Below are positions 1-8,671 of a stretch of DNA of 64,000 nucleotides, in pieces. The notes under the pieces were generated by a model, which was given only the letters and a program-made list of their open reading frames with translations, was not told the DNA's origin and did not search any database. Source of the DNA: Thermoplasmata archaeon (GTDB taxonomy: Archaea > Thermoplasmatota > Thermoplasmata > Lutacidiplasmatales > UBA184); the NCBI GenBank assembly GCA_027314915.1, contig DAHUZZ010000009.1, forward strand, positions 24,640-88,639, read 5' to 3'. The position numbers and the translations under genes are program-made. Position 1 is the first letter of the stretch, and each line of letters opens with the position of its first letter.

Positions 1-1
1 C

Positions 2-1684
2 ACGGCCGCTCGCGAGCAGGTCTGGGATTACGCCCTCGATCTCAAGAACTTCCACCTCACGAGCCACGCGCTGACCATCGTGCCCGTCCTCGTGACGGCG
101 CGCGCCCCCACGCCCGCGGGCCCGGTCGGTGATATCGCGCCCGGCTCGGTGCCCGAGCCGCTCTCCGCCACGACGGATTCCCTCCCCTCCCTGCTGGGCG
201 CGCTGGCCGATCGGTTCCGAGCCGGACCCCTCGACCCGGTCGCATGGGAGGAGGGCCGGTACGCCCCGACCCCCACGATCATCGAAGCCGCGCTCGCGCT
301 CTACCGGAACCACTCGGTCGCGGAGATCTCGAGGTCGGACGCCGCGGCGAGCAACCTGACCTCCACCTCGGAGAGGGTCGAGGCGATCGTCCAGGAGGCT
401 CGGGCGGGTTCGAGACGGGCGATCTGCTTCGTCACCGGGGTCCCGGGCGCCGGGAAGACCCTGACCGGGCTGAACATCGCGACCAAGTACCTCGGGGAGG
501 ACCACCCGTGGCACGCGGTCTACCTGTCGGGGAACGGACCGCTCGTCCAGATCCTCACCGAGGCGCTCGCCCGGGACCGCCGGGACCGGCTCGCGGCGAA
601 GGGGATGAAACCGAAGCTCGGCAGCTGCCGGAGCGAGGTCAAGGCGTTCGTCCAGAACGTGCACCACTTCCGGGACGAGTACCTCAAGGACGAGGGGGCG
701 CCCCACGAGCACGTCACGATCTTCGATGAAGCCCAGCGGGCCTGGACCCGCCGGCAGTCGGCGAACTTCATGAAGCGCCGGAAGGGGGTGACCGGCCACG
801 ACCGGTCCGAGCCCGGGTTCCTGATCTCGTGCCTGGACCGCCACCCGGACTGGGCGGTCGCCATCTGCCTGGTCGGGGGCGGGCAGGAGATCAACACCGG
901 CGAGGCGGGGATCGCGGAGTGGCTCGACTCCGTGAACGACTCCTTCCCGGGATGGGAGGTGCACATCTCCGACCACCTCTCCGAACGGGAGTACGCTTCC
1001 GGCGCCGCGCTGGCCCGCCTCCGGCAGACCCACCGGGTCGAGACCCATCCCGAGCTGCACCTCGGAGTCTCCCTTCGCTCCTTCCGGGCGGAGCACGTCT
1101 CGGACCTGGTGTCCCAGATCCTCGCGCTGGAGCTCGAGGAGGCGCGGAGGTCGATGGGCCAGATCCCGCGCTACCCGATCCGGCTCACGCGCAGCCTCCC
1201 GGACGCCAAGCGATGGCTCCGACGCCAGGCCCGGGGCTCGGAGCGCTACGGGATGGTGGTGTCCTCCCGGGCCGAGCGCCTGAAGCCGCATGCCATCGAC
1301 GTCCGTGCGCCGGTGAACCCGGTGCACTGGTTCCTGGATGGCCGGGACGACACCCGATCCTCGTACTACCTGGAGGACGCGGCCACCGAGTTCCAGGTGC
1401 AGGGCCTCGAGCTCGACTGGAGCTGCGTGGTGTGGGACGCCGACCTGCGGTTCGCCGGCCCCGCGTGGGAGCACTTCGAGTTCAGGGGGCGAAACTGGCA
1501 ACGCATCCGGGCCGCCGAGCGGAAGCGCTACCTCGAGAACACCTACCGCGTGCTCCTGACCCGGGCTCGCCAGGGTATGGTGATCGTGGTGCCCTTCGGG
1601 GACCCCGAGGATCCGACCCGCCGCCCCGAGCTGTACGATCCCACCTTCCGCTACCTCTCGGAGGTGGGCATCGCCCCCGTCTGA
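2..1684 (+). CDS. DUF2075 / Schlafen-like P-loop NTPase (helicase-like), 5' truncated by the window edge
   Basis: The reading frame is open from base 2, and the residues before the first in-frame GTG (80), such as DLKNFH and TIVPVLV, read as genuine protein, so the gene begins outside the window. Walker A GVPGAGKT lies near nt 436-460, Walker B IFDEAQ near 718-735, a motif III-like VGGGQEIN near 862-885 and a motif VI-like LLTRARQGM near 1552-1578, the layout of DUF2075 (P-loop) proteins related to superfamily 1 helicases. Such proteins are predicted nucleic-acid-dependent ATPases and often sit beside nuclease or restriction genes, but no partner is visible here. Family assignment is firm; function is inferred. 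The gene ends in TGA at 1682-1684. Confidence 0.85.
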   Translation, partial: TAAREQVWDYALDLKNFHLTSHALTIVPVLVTARAPTPAGPVGDIAPGSVPEPLSATTDSLPSLLGALADRFRAGPLDPVAWEEGRYAPTPTIIEAALALYRNHSVAEISRSDAAASNLTSTSERVEAIVQEARAGSRRAICFVTGVPGAGKTLTGLNIATKYLGEDHPWHAVYLSGNGPLVQILTEALARDRRDRLAAKGMKPKLGSCRSEVKAFVQNVHHFRDEYLKDEGAPHEHVTIFDEAQRAWTRRQSANFMKRRKGVTGHDRSEPGFLISCLDRHPDWAVAICLVGGGQEINTGEAGIAEWLDSVNDSFPGWEVHISDHLSEREYASGAALARLRQTHRVETHPELHLGVSLRSFRAEHVSDLVSQILALELEEARRSMGQIPRYPIRLTRSLPDAKRWLRRQARGSERYGMVVSSRAERLKPHAIDVRAPVNPVHWFLDGRDDTRSSYYLEDAATEFQVQGLELDWSCVVWDADLRFAGPAWEHFEFRGRNWQRIRAAERKRYLENTYRVLLTRARQGMVIVVPFGDPEDPTRRPELYDPTFRYLSEVGIAPV

Positions 1685-1759
1685 GGGCGATGCGACGAAC
1701 GGTCCCGGGCCCCGGGCGGCCCCTCCCTCCGCCCTCCCGGCGCCCTCGCGGCCGCGCCG

Positions 1760-2473
1760 TCAGTCCGGAAGAGGCCACTTCTCGAGGAGCTTCTTCTCGA
1801 CGGTCGCCAGCGCCTCGGACAGGCTCGAGGCCGCCATCCCGAGAGAGCCCGCCAGGGCCGTGAGCGTGACCTTCCGGGGGACCTCGAAGTAGCCCGCCGC
1901 CAGAGCCCGCCGAAGGAGGTCCGCCTGGCGCGGGGTGAGGGGGCCCCAGGGACCGCGATCCTCCGAATGTCGGACCGACTCGATGTCGGCGTCCGGAGCC
2001 TCCGCGCGGATCCGGGCGAGGAGCGCCCGCTGCTTCGCCTCGGGGGCGACGACCACCCACGCGGCCTCGCCGGCCCGGATGGTGAAGGGGAACCGGCGCA
2101 TCAGGCGGAGCTCGCGGAAGATGGGGATGAACCGCGACGGGCGGTGGACCACGCGCAGGTGGAGCCGGTCGGCGCTCCGTTCGAGCTCCTCCACCTCGCG
2201 GACCTGGGGAAGCGACCGGAGCTCCTCCGCCCACCCCATGGGCTCGGGGACCCGCAGCACGATCTCGGTCAGGCTGGTGACCCGGTCGACGTCGAGACGG
2301 CTCTGCACGTCGATCCGCACGTCCGGGAACTTCCGGGAGAAGTTCCCGATCCAGGCCGACTCGGGGAGGGGCACCCTCAGCCGGCAGATGTCCACCAGCT
2401 GCTGGGATCGGCGGGCGGGGGCGGGCGGCGGGCCCGCCGAGGCCCGGGCCGCCGAGCCTCGCGGGCGCGTCAC
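1760..2473 (-). CDS. HTH_10 (Bat-type) archaeal transcriptional regulator
   Basis: About 237 residues. The C-terminal segment (VTLTALAGSLGMAASSLSEA) is the helix-turn-helix of the HTH_10 family, named after the halobacterial bacterio-opsin activator and typical of archaea. The N-terminal two thirds resemble the ligand or effector domain of these proteins, beginning with a short beta-rich segment (ICRLRVPLPESAWI). I chose GTG 2473 because an AATATC box A-like element (2498-2503, minus strand) is centred 27 nt upstream; GTG 2479 would be only 21 nt away. It stands alone between convergent and divergent neighbours, so its target is not evident from context. No sensor domain such as PAS or GAF is visible. 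Confidence 0.85.
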   Translation of the reverse strand: MTRPRGSAARASAGPPPAPARRSQQLVDICRLRVPLPESAWIGNFSRKFPDVRIDVQSRLDVDRVTSLTEIVLRVPEPMGWAEELRSLPQVREVEELERSADRLHLRVVHRPSRFIPIFRELRLMRRFPFTIRAGEAAWVVVAPEAKQRALLARIRAEAPDADIESVRHSEDRGPWGPLTPRQADLLRRALAAGYFEVPRKVTLTALAGSLGMAASSLSEALATVEKKLLEKWPLPD

Positions 2474-2613
2474 GGGCACCGAACCCCCCTCTCGGGAGAT
2501 ATTCGTTGCGAGATGGGCCCCGGGGCCCCTTGCTTCCCGGCGGTTCCGAACGCCCTAGGCAGTCGGGCTACGCCTCCCGCGGTGCTCCCGCTCTTGGAGA
2601 GAGGTTCGGAACC

Positions 2614-3480
2614 ATGACCGACCCACCATCCGAAGACCCGGACCCGCTGGACGAGCTCGCACGCGAGAACGAGGTGATCGGGAGGCTCGATGAGCGCCTC
2701 GGGGAGCTGGCCCTCGGGCTCCGCACCGGGACCGAGCCGTCCCCCGGCGAGATCGCCGAAGGGCTCCGTCTCTTCGAGCAGTACGTCGGGGTCCACGCCC
2801 TCCGGTTCGACGAGGCCCTCGAACCCGAGGCCCGCCCGGTCGCGATGTCCTCCTGTTCCGAGCACCTGGACGCGATCCACCAGGACCGGGCGGTGCTCCC
2901 GGAGCGGCTCGCCCCGGTCCGCACGGCCCTCGGGCGGTACGCTCCGGCGGACCCCGAACGCCGGGAGGCGCTGGCGAGGGAGCTCGCCACGCTCGCCCAG
3001 CACGAGCACGAGAAGCTCGACTACGAGAACGACGTCCCGCTCTCGTGCCTCCGGGCGGCGCTCCCCGACGACGCGGCCCGGCGGGTCGCCCGCACCTTCG
3101 ACCGCACCCAGCGCCCGCTCGAGGACCTGGAAGGTCACATCGAGCGGTACCTCCACCGCGAACCGGGGAAGGCGACCGAGCGGTTCCCCGTCCGGTGCGC
3201 CCATTCCGGGTGCCCCCGTCGATCCGAGGCCGAGAGCTACCCGGCCGAGCGCGGCCATCTGGGGATCCGCGGGCCCACCGGATGGAAGGTGGTCCCGCGT
3301 CCCCCGAAGTTCACCGGAGGGGTCGTCACCCTGGGCATCGACTTCTGGTGCCCCGATCACGTTCCCGCTCCGGCCCCCGCGGCCCCGTCCACCCTCCGCG
3401 GGGGACCGGGGGCGGAGCCGATCGGCTCGGAGCCCTCCACCCCGTCCCACGGTGAGGTGGTCCCCCCGGCGCTCGCATGA
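2614..3480 (+). CDS. Divergent hemerythrin-like protein with C-terminal Cys/His motif
   Basis: 288 residues. The N-terminal 150 residues are helical and carry spaced His and Glu residues (VHALRFDE, HLDAIHQDRAVL, HEHEKLDYEND) reminiscent of a hemerythrin HHE domain, but the canonical HxxxE pairs are incomplete, so iron binding is uncertain. The C-terminal part contains CAHSGC and WCPDH, which together could form a zinc site. A disordered Pro/Gly-rich tail follows. The ATG at 2614 has a purine-rich GAGAGAGGT stretch just upstream. Its stop overlaps the start of the next gene (ATGA at 3477-3480), so it is probably co-transcribed with the membrane protein and glycosyltransferase downstream. Confidence 0.6.
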   Translation: MTDPPSEDPDPLDELARENEVIGRLDERLGELALGLRTGTEPSPGEIAEGLRLFEQYVGVHALRFDEALEPEARPVAMSSCSEHLDAIHQDRAVLPERLAPVRTALGRYAPADPERREALARELATLAQHEHEKLDYENDVPLSCLRAALPDDAARRVARTFDRTQRPLEDLEGHIERYLHREPGKATERFPVRCAHSGCPRRSEAESYPAERGHLGIRGPTGWKVVPRPPKFTGGVVTLGIDFWCPDHVPAPAPAAPSTLRGGPGAEPIGSEPSTPSHGEVVPPALA

Positions 3481-3995
3481 ACGCCCCTCCTCACGGAACG
3501 CCCCTCCGCATGGCGCCGACCGGGCCCGGCCCCTCCCGGGACGGTCTCCAGCTGATCCTGGCGGGTACCGCCTACCTGCTCGCGATCTGCGTCCTGCAGC
3601 TGGTGATGCTCGTCGACACGACCGCGGGGCTCGCGATCCTCCCGAAGAGCGTGACGGGCGTCCGGGATGTCGTGGCCCTTTTCGGCTGGGTGGGTCTCAT
3701 GATCAGCGGAGTGGGCGTCATCATCGTTCCGAACCACCTGAAGGTCCGCCTCCGTCCGACGTCCCTTCCGCGCGTCCACCTGCTCTTCGCGAACGTGGGA
3801 CTTCTCGGCTACCTGGTCCTATCGATCTCGGCGACGACCGGGGTGCTTCCCCTGGCCTTCCTGGCGGTCACGTCGGCCTCCTTCCTCGCGTTCGGGGCAG
3901 GGTTCCTCCGCACCATTCTTCCGTTCGCCCGAGGTCCGCCGGATCGCGGCCCGGGCGGGGTCGGGGAGCGCATCCCCACGGAGCACGTTGCCTGA
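3477..3995 (+). CDS. Integral membrane protein, four predicted TM helices
   Basis: 172 residues, no family recognised. After a short Pro-rich cytoplasmic-looking N-terminus there are four hydrophobic segments (around residues 24-45, 60-80, 100-120 and 123-147), separated by short charged loops such as PNHLKVRLRPTS. The tail is polar and Gly/Pro-rich. The start overlaps the upstream stop by ATGA and the end overlaps the following glycosyltransferase start by 8 nt, which implies translational coupling in a three-gene operon. A role in envelope function is suggested only by that context. Confidence 0.7.
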   Translation: MNAPPHGTPLRMAPTGPGPSRDGLQLILAGTAYLLAICVLQLVMLVDTTAGLAILPKSVTGVRDVVALFGWVGLMISGVGVIIVPNHLKVRLRPTSLPRVHLLFANVGLLGYLVLSISATTGVLPLAFLAVTSASFLAFGAGFLRTILPFARGPPDRGPGGVGERIPTEHVA

Positions 3996-5235
3996 CCTCG
4001 CCGCCCCGGCGCCGAGGTCGGGTACCCCGACCCTCCCCGGGGAGGGACGGGGGCTGCGGATCGCGTTCTTCACCGACAGCTTCGAGCCGACGAACGACGG
4101 GGTGGCCAAGGTCACGTCGACCCTCGCCGCCGAGCTCGGCCGGCGCGGGCACCGGGTCACGGTGTTCACCGTCCGGTCCCCCGGGCAGCCGCGGGTCGAG
4201 GTCCGTGCCGACGGGGTGCGCATCCATCGATTCGGTTCGGCGGCCGCGCCGTCCTATCCGCAGTACCGGATCGCCGTGGCCCCCTGGACCGTCGCGTGGT
4301 CGCGGCCGGAGTTCGACCTCGTGCACATCCACACGCCGGGCTTCGTGGGGCTCGCCGGGTGGTTCGCGGCCCGTCGCTGGGGAGTTCCGAGCGTCGGGAC
4401 CTACCACACGAACCTCACGGAACTTCTCCGCGGGGTGGGCCGCACGGGCGCGAGCCGCGCCTTCTTCCGCGCCTGGTCACGGTTCAGCATCGATCTCTGC
4501 CGTCACTGCAGCCGGGCCACGGCGCCCTCGGCGGCGTCCCGGACGGACCTTCTCCGGGCCGCTCGGCCGGCCGCGGAGCGTCCGCCCCTCGTCATCCCGA
4601 ACGGGGTCGATACCGAGCGATTCCGTCCGGGGGTACGGACCCCGGACTGGCGCGAGAGGCTCGGGATCGGCGAGGTCCCCGTCCTCCTCTTCCTGGGTCG
4701 GCTGACCCACGACAAGGGCGTGGCTCGGTTTCTCTCCGCGATCGACCACCTGGATCGCGATCGACCATGGCTCGCCCTGGTCGGAGGGGAAGGTCCGCTG
4801 CGCCCGTCGCTGGAACGGCGGGCCGGGTCGGACCCGTCTCGTCCGGATCGCCTCCGGTACCTCGGCCCGGTGCCCGAGGAGGAGAAGCCCGCCCTCCTGG
4901 CGCAGAGCCAGCTCTTCGTGCTCCCCTCCCTCTCCGATACCTCGTCGGTCGCCCTGCTGGAGGCGATGGCCTCCGGCGTCCCGTCGGTCGTCACCACGTT
5001 CGGGGGGCCGGCGGAGATCGCCCGGAGCTCGTCGGTCGGGCTCGTGGTGGATCCTCGCGATCCGGCCCGGATGGCGGGGGCCATCTCGCAGCTGCTCGGC
5101 GACCCGGTGCTCGGCCGGTCGTTCTCCCGCCGGGGTCGTGAGTGGGTGCTGGAGCACGCCTCGGCGGGAGCGATGGCCCGGGAGTACGTGGACTGCTACC
5201 GGTCCCTGCTCCGGGCCCCGAACGGGACGAGCTGA
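3988..5235 (+). CDS. GT4-family glycosyltransferase (GT-B fold), mannosyltransferase-like
   Basis: 415 residues with the complete two-domain GT-B layout. The N-terminal domain opens with RIAFFTDSFEPTNDGVAKV and contains TYHTNL; the C-terminal nucleotide-sugar domain contains IPNGVDTERF, LFLGRLTHDKG and LLEAMASGVPSVV, followed by FGGPAEI. These are hallmarks of the GT4 group that includes archaeal and bacterial alpha-mannosyltransferases acting on lipids. In the EX7E motif the first Glu is replaced by Asp (SDTSSVALLEA). The TTG at 3988 has GGAG five bases upstream and overlaps the previous gene. Probably transfers a hexose to a membrane lipid or surface glycan at the cytoplasmic face; donor and acceptor cannot be read from sequence. 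Confidence 0.9.
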   Translation: MPDLAAPAPRSGTPTLPGEGRGLRIAFFTDSFEPTNDGVAKVTSTLAAELGRRGHRVTVFTVRSPGQPRVEVRADGVRIHRFGSAAAPSYPQYRIAVAPWTVAWSRPEFDLVHIHTPGFVGLAGWFAARRWGVPSVGTYHTNLTELLRGVGRTGASRAFFRAWSRFSIDLCRHCSRATAPSAASRTDLLRAARPAAERPPLVIPNGVDTERFRPGVRTPDWRERLGIGEVPVLLFLGRLTHDKGVARFLSAIDHLDRDRPWLALVGGEGPLRPSLERRAGSDPSRPDRLRYLGPVPEEEKPALLAQSQLFVLPSLSDTSSVALLEAMASGVPSVVTTFGGPAEIARSSSVGLVVDPRDPARMAGAISQLLGDPVLGRSFSRRGREWVLEHASAGAMAREYVDCYRSLLRAPNGTS

Positions 5236-5385
5236 CCGGGAGCCGTTCCCCCCTTCGGATCCCCGTGGTGCCCGCGTTCCGATCGGCGATCGACCGCTCC
5301 GGTCCCGACGCGGAGTTAGGGGGCGGCCCCGCCGGCACCCCGGGGCCGGGTTTCGACAGGTCCACTCCCGAAGCGGTTCGGAGTC

Positions 5386-5871
5386 GTGCACCGAGGAGCC
5401 TTTACGGCGGCATGTTCTGCGACGTTCGTGCCGACCCCGCCCCGCCTCTCCGAGCTGATGGGCGGAGACCACAACGACCTGGACGAACGGTGGACACGGC
5501 TGCAGACCACGCCCGCCTCGGACCGGGCCGCGCGCCGGGAGCTCTTCGAGTCGTTCCGGACCGACCTGCTCCGCCATATCGAGATCGAGGAGAAGGAGCT
5601 CTTCCCCCGGATCGTCGAGACCGACCCCGCGCAGCGCGGCCTGGTCGAGCGACTCCAGGAGGAGCATCTCCGGATCCAGGAGACGCTCCGCCGGCTCGCC
5701 GAGGCGGTCGACACCGGACGGGGTGTGCCGGAGGACCTCGCGGCCCAGCTGATCGAGGTCCTGTGGGACCACAACGCCCGCGAGGAGGCTTGGGCCTACC
5801 CCTGGCTGGACGAGCACCTGACCCACGAGCAGGTCCTCGTGATACGCGACGAGCTCGCGCACCACGGGTAG
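5386..5871 (+). CDS. Hemerythrin HHE cation-binding domain protein
   Basis: 161 residues from GTG 5386, or 137 from the in-frame ATG at 5458; the shorter form starts close to the domain and may be real. Canonical diiron ligands are present: DHNDLDERW, HIEIEEKELFP, EEHLRIQETL and WDHNAREEAWAYP, which is the full HHE four-helix-bundle pattern. Such proteins bind oxygen, nitric oxide or act as iron or redox sensors. It lies 150 nt after the glycosyltransferase on the same strand. It is the second hemerythrin-type gene in this 3.3-kb stretch, the other (2614-3480) being strongly diverged. Confidence 0.85.
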   Translation: MHRGAFTAACSATFVPTPPRLSELMGGDHNDLDERWTRLQTTPASDRAARRELFESFRTDLLRHIEIEEKELFPRIVETDPAQRGLVERLQEEHLRIQETLRRLAEAVDTGRGVPEDLAAQLIEVLWDHNAREEAWAYPWLDEHLTHEQVLVIRDELAHHG

Positions 5872-5954
5872 GTCCGGCGGTCCCCCGCGCCCGGGCGACG
5901 GCCCGGGGGGCCGCGTCGCCCACCCGGAACGGGGCCGGCGTGGAAGGACCCGGC

Positions 5955-7874
5955 TCAGGGCCGGGGCGTGCCGCCCAGCACCCGGTCGAGGTTCACGGCG
6001 GCGCTGATCAGCGCGAGATGCGTGAACGCCTGCGGGAAGTTGCCCAGCGACTCGCCCGTCGTGGCGATCTCCTCCGAGTAGAGGCCGACGTGGTTCGCGT
6101 AGCCGAGCATCTTCTCGAAGATGAGCCGCGCCTCTTCGAGCCGGCCCGAGCGCGTGAGCGCCTCCACGAGCCAGAAGCTGCACAGGCTGAACGTCCCCTC
6201 GGTCCCCTGCAGGCCGTCCGGCGTCTCCTCCAGGCTGTAGCGACGGACGAGGCTGTCGTACGTGAGCCCGGAGAGGATCGCGTCGAGCGTGCCCTCCATC
6301 CGCGGGTCGAGCGGGGAGACGAAGAAGACGAGCGGCATGAGCAGGGAGCTCGCGTCGAGGGCGCGGCTCCCGAAGGACTGGACGAAGGAGCGCCGCTCGT
6401 CGGACCACCCCTTCCGCATCACCTCCTCGTAGAGCTCGTCCCGGGTCCGCCGCCAGCGGTCGAGCTCCGCGGGGAACCCCCGCTTTTCGGCGATCCGGAT
6501 CGCGCGGTCGAACGCGACCCAGCACATCATGCTCGAGTAGACGAACCGTCGGGCCCCGCCCCGGACCTCCCAGATCCCCTGGTCCGGGCTCTGCCAGTGG
6601 TCGGAGAGCCAGTCGACGATCCGCCGGAGGTGGATCCAGAGGTCGTAGGAGATCGGGGCGCCGTACTTGTTGTAGAGGTAGACGGCGTCGAGGAGGGCGC
6701 CGTACAGGTCGAGCTGGAACTGGTCGACCGCGGCATTGCCGATCCGCACCGGACGGGAGCCCCGGTAGCCCTCGAGGTGGCCGAGGACCTCCTCCGGCAG
6801 GTCGTGCCCGCCCTGGATCCGGTAGATCGGGTGGAGCGAGCCGTTCGGCTCGAGGTCGGAGGCGCGCCGGAGCAGCCACTGCACGAAGGCGTGGGCCTCG
6901 TCGTGGTATCCGAGACGCAGGAAGGCGTAGACCGTGAAGGCGGCGTCCCGGATCCACGCGTAGCGGTAGTCCCAGTTCCGGGCCCCGCCGATCGCCTCGG
7001 GGAGCCCGCACGTCGGGGCGGCCACGATCGCGCCGCTGGGCTCGAACGTCAGGAGCTTGAGGGCGAGCGCCGAGCGGGTCACCACCTCGCGCCATCGGCC
7101 GCGGTAGGTCGACTTCGCGACCCAGGACCGCCAGTAGCCCACGGTCTCCCGGAGCGCGCCCTCGTACTGCTGGCCGCCGAGCTTGCGGGGAACGGAGGAG
7201 CCCGCGGCGGTCAGGCACTCGAGGTCCAGGGTGACCGTCTCCCCCTCGCCCAGCACGAAGTCGGCCGTGACCCCCGCCCCCTCGGCCGTGAGCGGGACCT
7301 CCGAGGTGAGCCCGAGGCGGAGCTGCCTCCCCTCGAACACCACGCCCGAGGGGACCGGCTCGACCCGGGGGAGTTCCCGCGCGTAGTCGAACGCGGGGAA
7401 GCAGCGGAGCCCGAACTCGATCTCGCCCCGGATCACCGAGACGCGCCGCAGGATCGAATGCCGGTGCACCATCGTGTGCTCCGGGCCCAGCGGCATGAAA
7501 TCGGTGAGCTCCCCGACGCCCCGCCGGGTGAGGAACCGGGTGATCAGCACATTGGTGTCGGGGAGGTAGAGCTGCTTGCGCGTGCACGCGATGTTGGGCG
7601 CGATCCGGTAATGGCCCCCCGTGCGGTGGTCGAGGATCGCCGCGAAGACGCTGGGCGAATCGAAGAGCGGCAGGCAGCACCAGTCGATCGAGCCGTCGGT
7701 GCCGACGAGCGCGACGGTCCGCATGTTCCCGATGACCCCGTAGTCGCTGAGCGGCTTGTACGGGTCTTCCGGCACGATCGCCGGTACGGGCCCCCCGGTG
7801 GATCGGGCCCGTCGGCCGGAAACCGTGTCGCCGTTCACCGTACCTGCTCCGCTGCCGTTCGGGGGTCCCGGCAT
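5955..7874 (-). CDS. Glycoside hydrolase family 15 (glucoamylase / trehalase-like)
   Basis: 639 residues, the usual length for archaeal GH15 enzymes of the glucodextranase/trehalase type. The N-terminal beta-sandwich starts at YKPLSDYGVIGNMRTVALVG with the typical GSIDWCCLP. The (alpha/alpha)6 barrel contains GLPEAIGGARNWDYRYAWIR with the general-acid region, and the second catalytic region EEIATTGESLGNFPQAFTHL near the C-terminus. No signal peptide, so a cytoplasmic enzyme hydrolysing alpha-glucans or trehalose is likely. ATG 7874 has a TTGATTT element about 30 nt upstream. The gene is monocistronic; the neighbour downstream is convergent. Trehalase activity is as plausible as glucoamylase. 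Confidence 0.92.
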   Translation of the reverse strand: MPGPPNGSGAGTVNGDTVSGRRARSTGGPVPAIVPEDPYKPLSDYGVIGNMRTVALVGTDGSIDWCCLPLFDSPSVFAAILDHRTGGHYRIAPNIACTRKQLYLPDTNVLITRFLTRRGVGELTDFMPLGPEHTMVHRHSILRRVSVIRGEIEFGLRCFPAFDYARELPRVEPVPSGVVFEGRQLRLGLTSEVPLTAEGAGVTADFVLGEGETVTLDLECLTAAGSSVPRKLGGQQYEGALRETVGYWRSWVAKSTYRGRWREVVTRSALALKLLTFEPSGAIVAAPTCGLPEAIGGARNWDYRYAWIRDAAFTVYAFLRLGYHDEAHAFVQWLLRRASDLEPNGSLHPIYRIQGGHDLPEEVLGHLEGYRGSRPVRIGNAAVDQFQLDLYGALLDAVYLYNKYGAPISYDLWIHLRRIVDWLSDHWQSPDQGIWEVRGGARRFVYSSMMCWVAFDRAIRIAEKRGFPAELDRWRRTRDELYEEVMRKGWSDERRSFVQSFGSRALDASSLLMPLVFFVSPLDPRMEGTLDAILSGLTYDSLVRRYSLEETPDGLQGTEGTFSLCSFWLVEALTRSGRLEEARLIFEKMLGYANHVGLYSEEIATTGESLGNFPQAFTHLALISAAVNLDRVLGGTPRP

Positions 7875-7901
7875 CGGCAGGCCGGGCGTAGCGTCCCGAC
7901 G

Positions 7902-7908
7902 AAATCAA
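7902..7908 (-). promoter_or_regulatory. Box A-like element for the GH15 gene
   Basis: TTGATTT on the minus strand, centred 31 nt before ATG 7874. Consistent with a short or absent leader. Confidence 0.45.
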
Positions 7909-8591
7909 CCTTCCCGGGGTGCCGGCGCGGGGAGACGCGTCGGTCCGCCGGGCCGGCGGGACGGGCTTCCGAGCTCGGGGAAGGGGTCGGTGGCGCTCAG
8001 GAGGCGGGAGGCAAAGGCCTCGATCGGCTCTCCACTCCGGCGGGTCACGCCCATCGAAACCCCCACGCGGAGCTTCTCGGCGTACTCGGTGTGGGTGATG
8101 AACGGCTGGTCCGACCCTCGCGGCCGCGGGCGGCTCTCGGGCCTTCGGGACGGCCCGGAATCCGATCGTGCGGTCCCGGCCCGGACCGGCCGCCCCTCGT
8201 CCGGGGCCGGGGAAGCGTCCTCCGCGGCCCGGGGGGCCGGAAGGGTCGATGCCGGAGCGACCGCCCCGGCCATCGCGTCGGAGGAGGGGTCCGTCCCGGG
8301 CCCCGGTCGATCGCTCAGTTCCCGGACCCGGAGCCACTCCGACCCGGGCACGAAGATCAGCTCCGGATCGGGGTCGAACTTCGACTCGGTCAACGAGAGG
8401 AATCCCATCAGCACGAGCAGGGCCGCCCCGAGGACGATGACGGCGTTCAGGGCGAGCAGGAACCAGAGCGGCACGCCCAAAGGACCGTACCCGTGCCGCC
8501 CGATGGCCGCGACCATCGACCCGGCACTCAGAACGAAGCCGAAGAGGAGCAGGCCAGTCACCCCGCCCGCACGGGCCGGTCTCCTGGGCAC
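7905..8591 (-). CDS. Two-TM membrane protein with long disordered cytoplasmic domain
   Basis: 228 residues, not recognised. Two hydrophobic helices (around residues 10-29 and 40-63) are joined by a short loop HGYGPLGV. A conserved-looking segment FDPDPELIFVPGSEW follows, then about 70 residues rich in Pro, Ala, Ser and Gly that look disordered, and a short ordered C-terminus (TEYAEKLRVGVSMGVTRR). GTG 8591 is preceded by an A/T run (8619-8623) centred 30 nt upstream. It ends 31 nt before the GH15 start on the same strand; the GH15 promoter element overlaps its 3' end. Function unknown. Confidence 0.6.
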   Translation of the reverse strand: MPRRPARAGGVTGLLLFGFVLSAGSMVAAIGRHGYGPLGVPLWFLLALNAVIVLGAALLVLMGFLSLTESKFDPDPELIFVPGSEWLRVRELSDRPGPGTDPSSDAMAGAVAPASTLPAPRAAEDASPAPDEGRPVRAGTARSDSGPSRRPESRPRPRGSDQPFITHTEYAEKLRVGVSMGVTRRSGEPIEAFASRLLSATDPFPELGSPSRRPGGPTRLPAPAPREG

Positions 8592-8671
8592 GCTTCTACC
8601 TCTTCCCGGGACACGGGGAAAAAGGTTGTCCCGGAGGAGCAGGCAGGGTCCCCCGGGACTCGGGGCTCGGC

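Noticed and set aside
1..1684. DUF2075 NTPase plus HNH nuclease (18820) as a defence system
   Set aside because: They are 17 kb apart with unrelated housekeeping genes between, and no methylase, reverse transcriptase, Cas or phage gene accompanies either.
4477..8337. Very long open frames on both strands across the glycosyltransferase, hemerythrin and GH15 genes (over 1000 codons)
   Set aside because: They are frames kept open by high GC; their translations are Arg/Pro/Gly-rich low complexity and oppose genes with clear family motifs.
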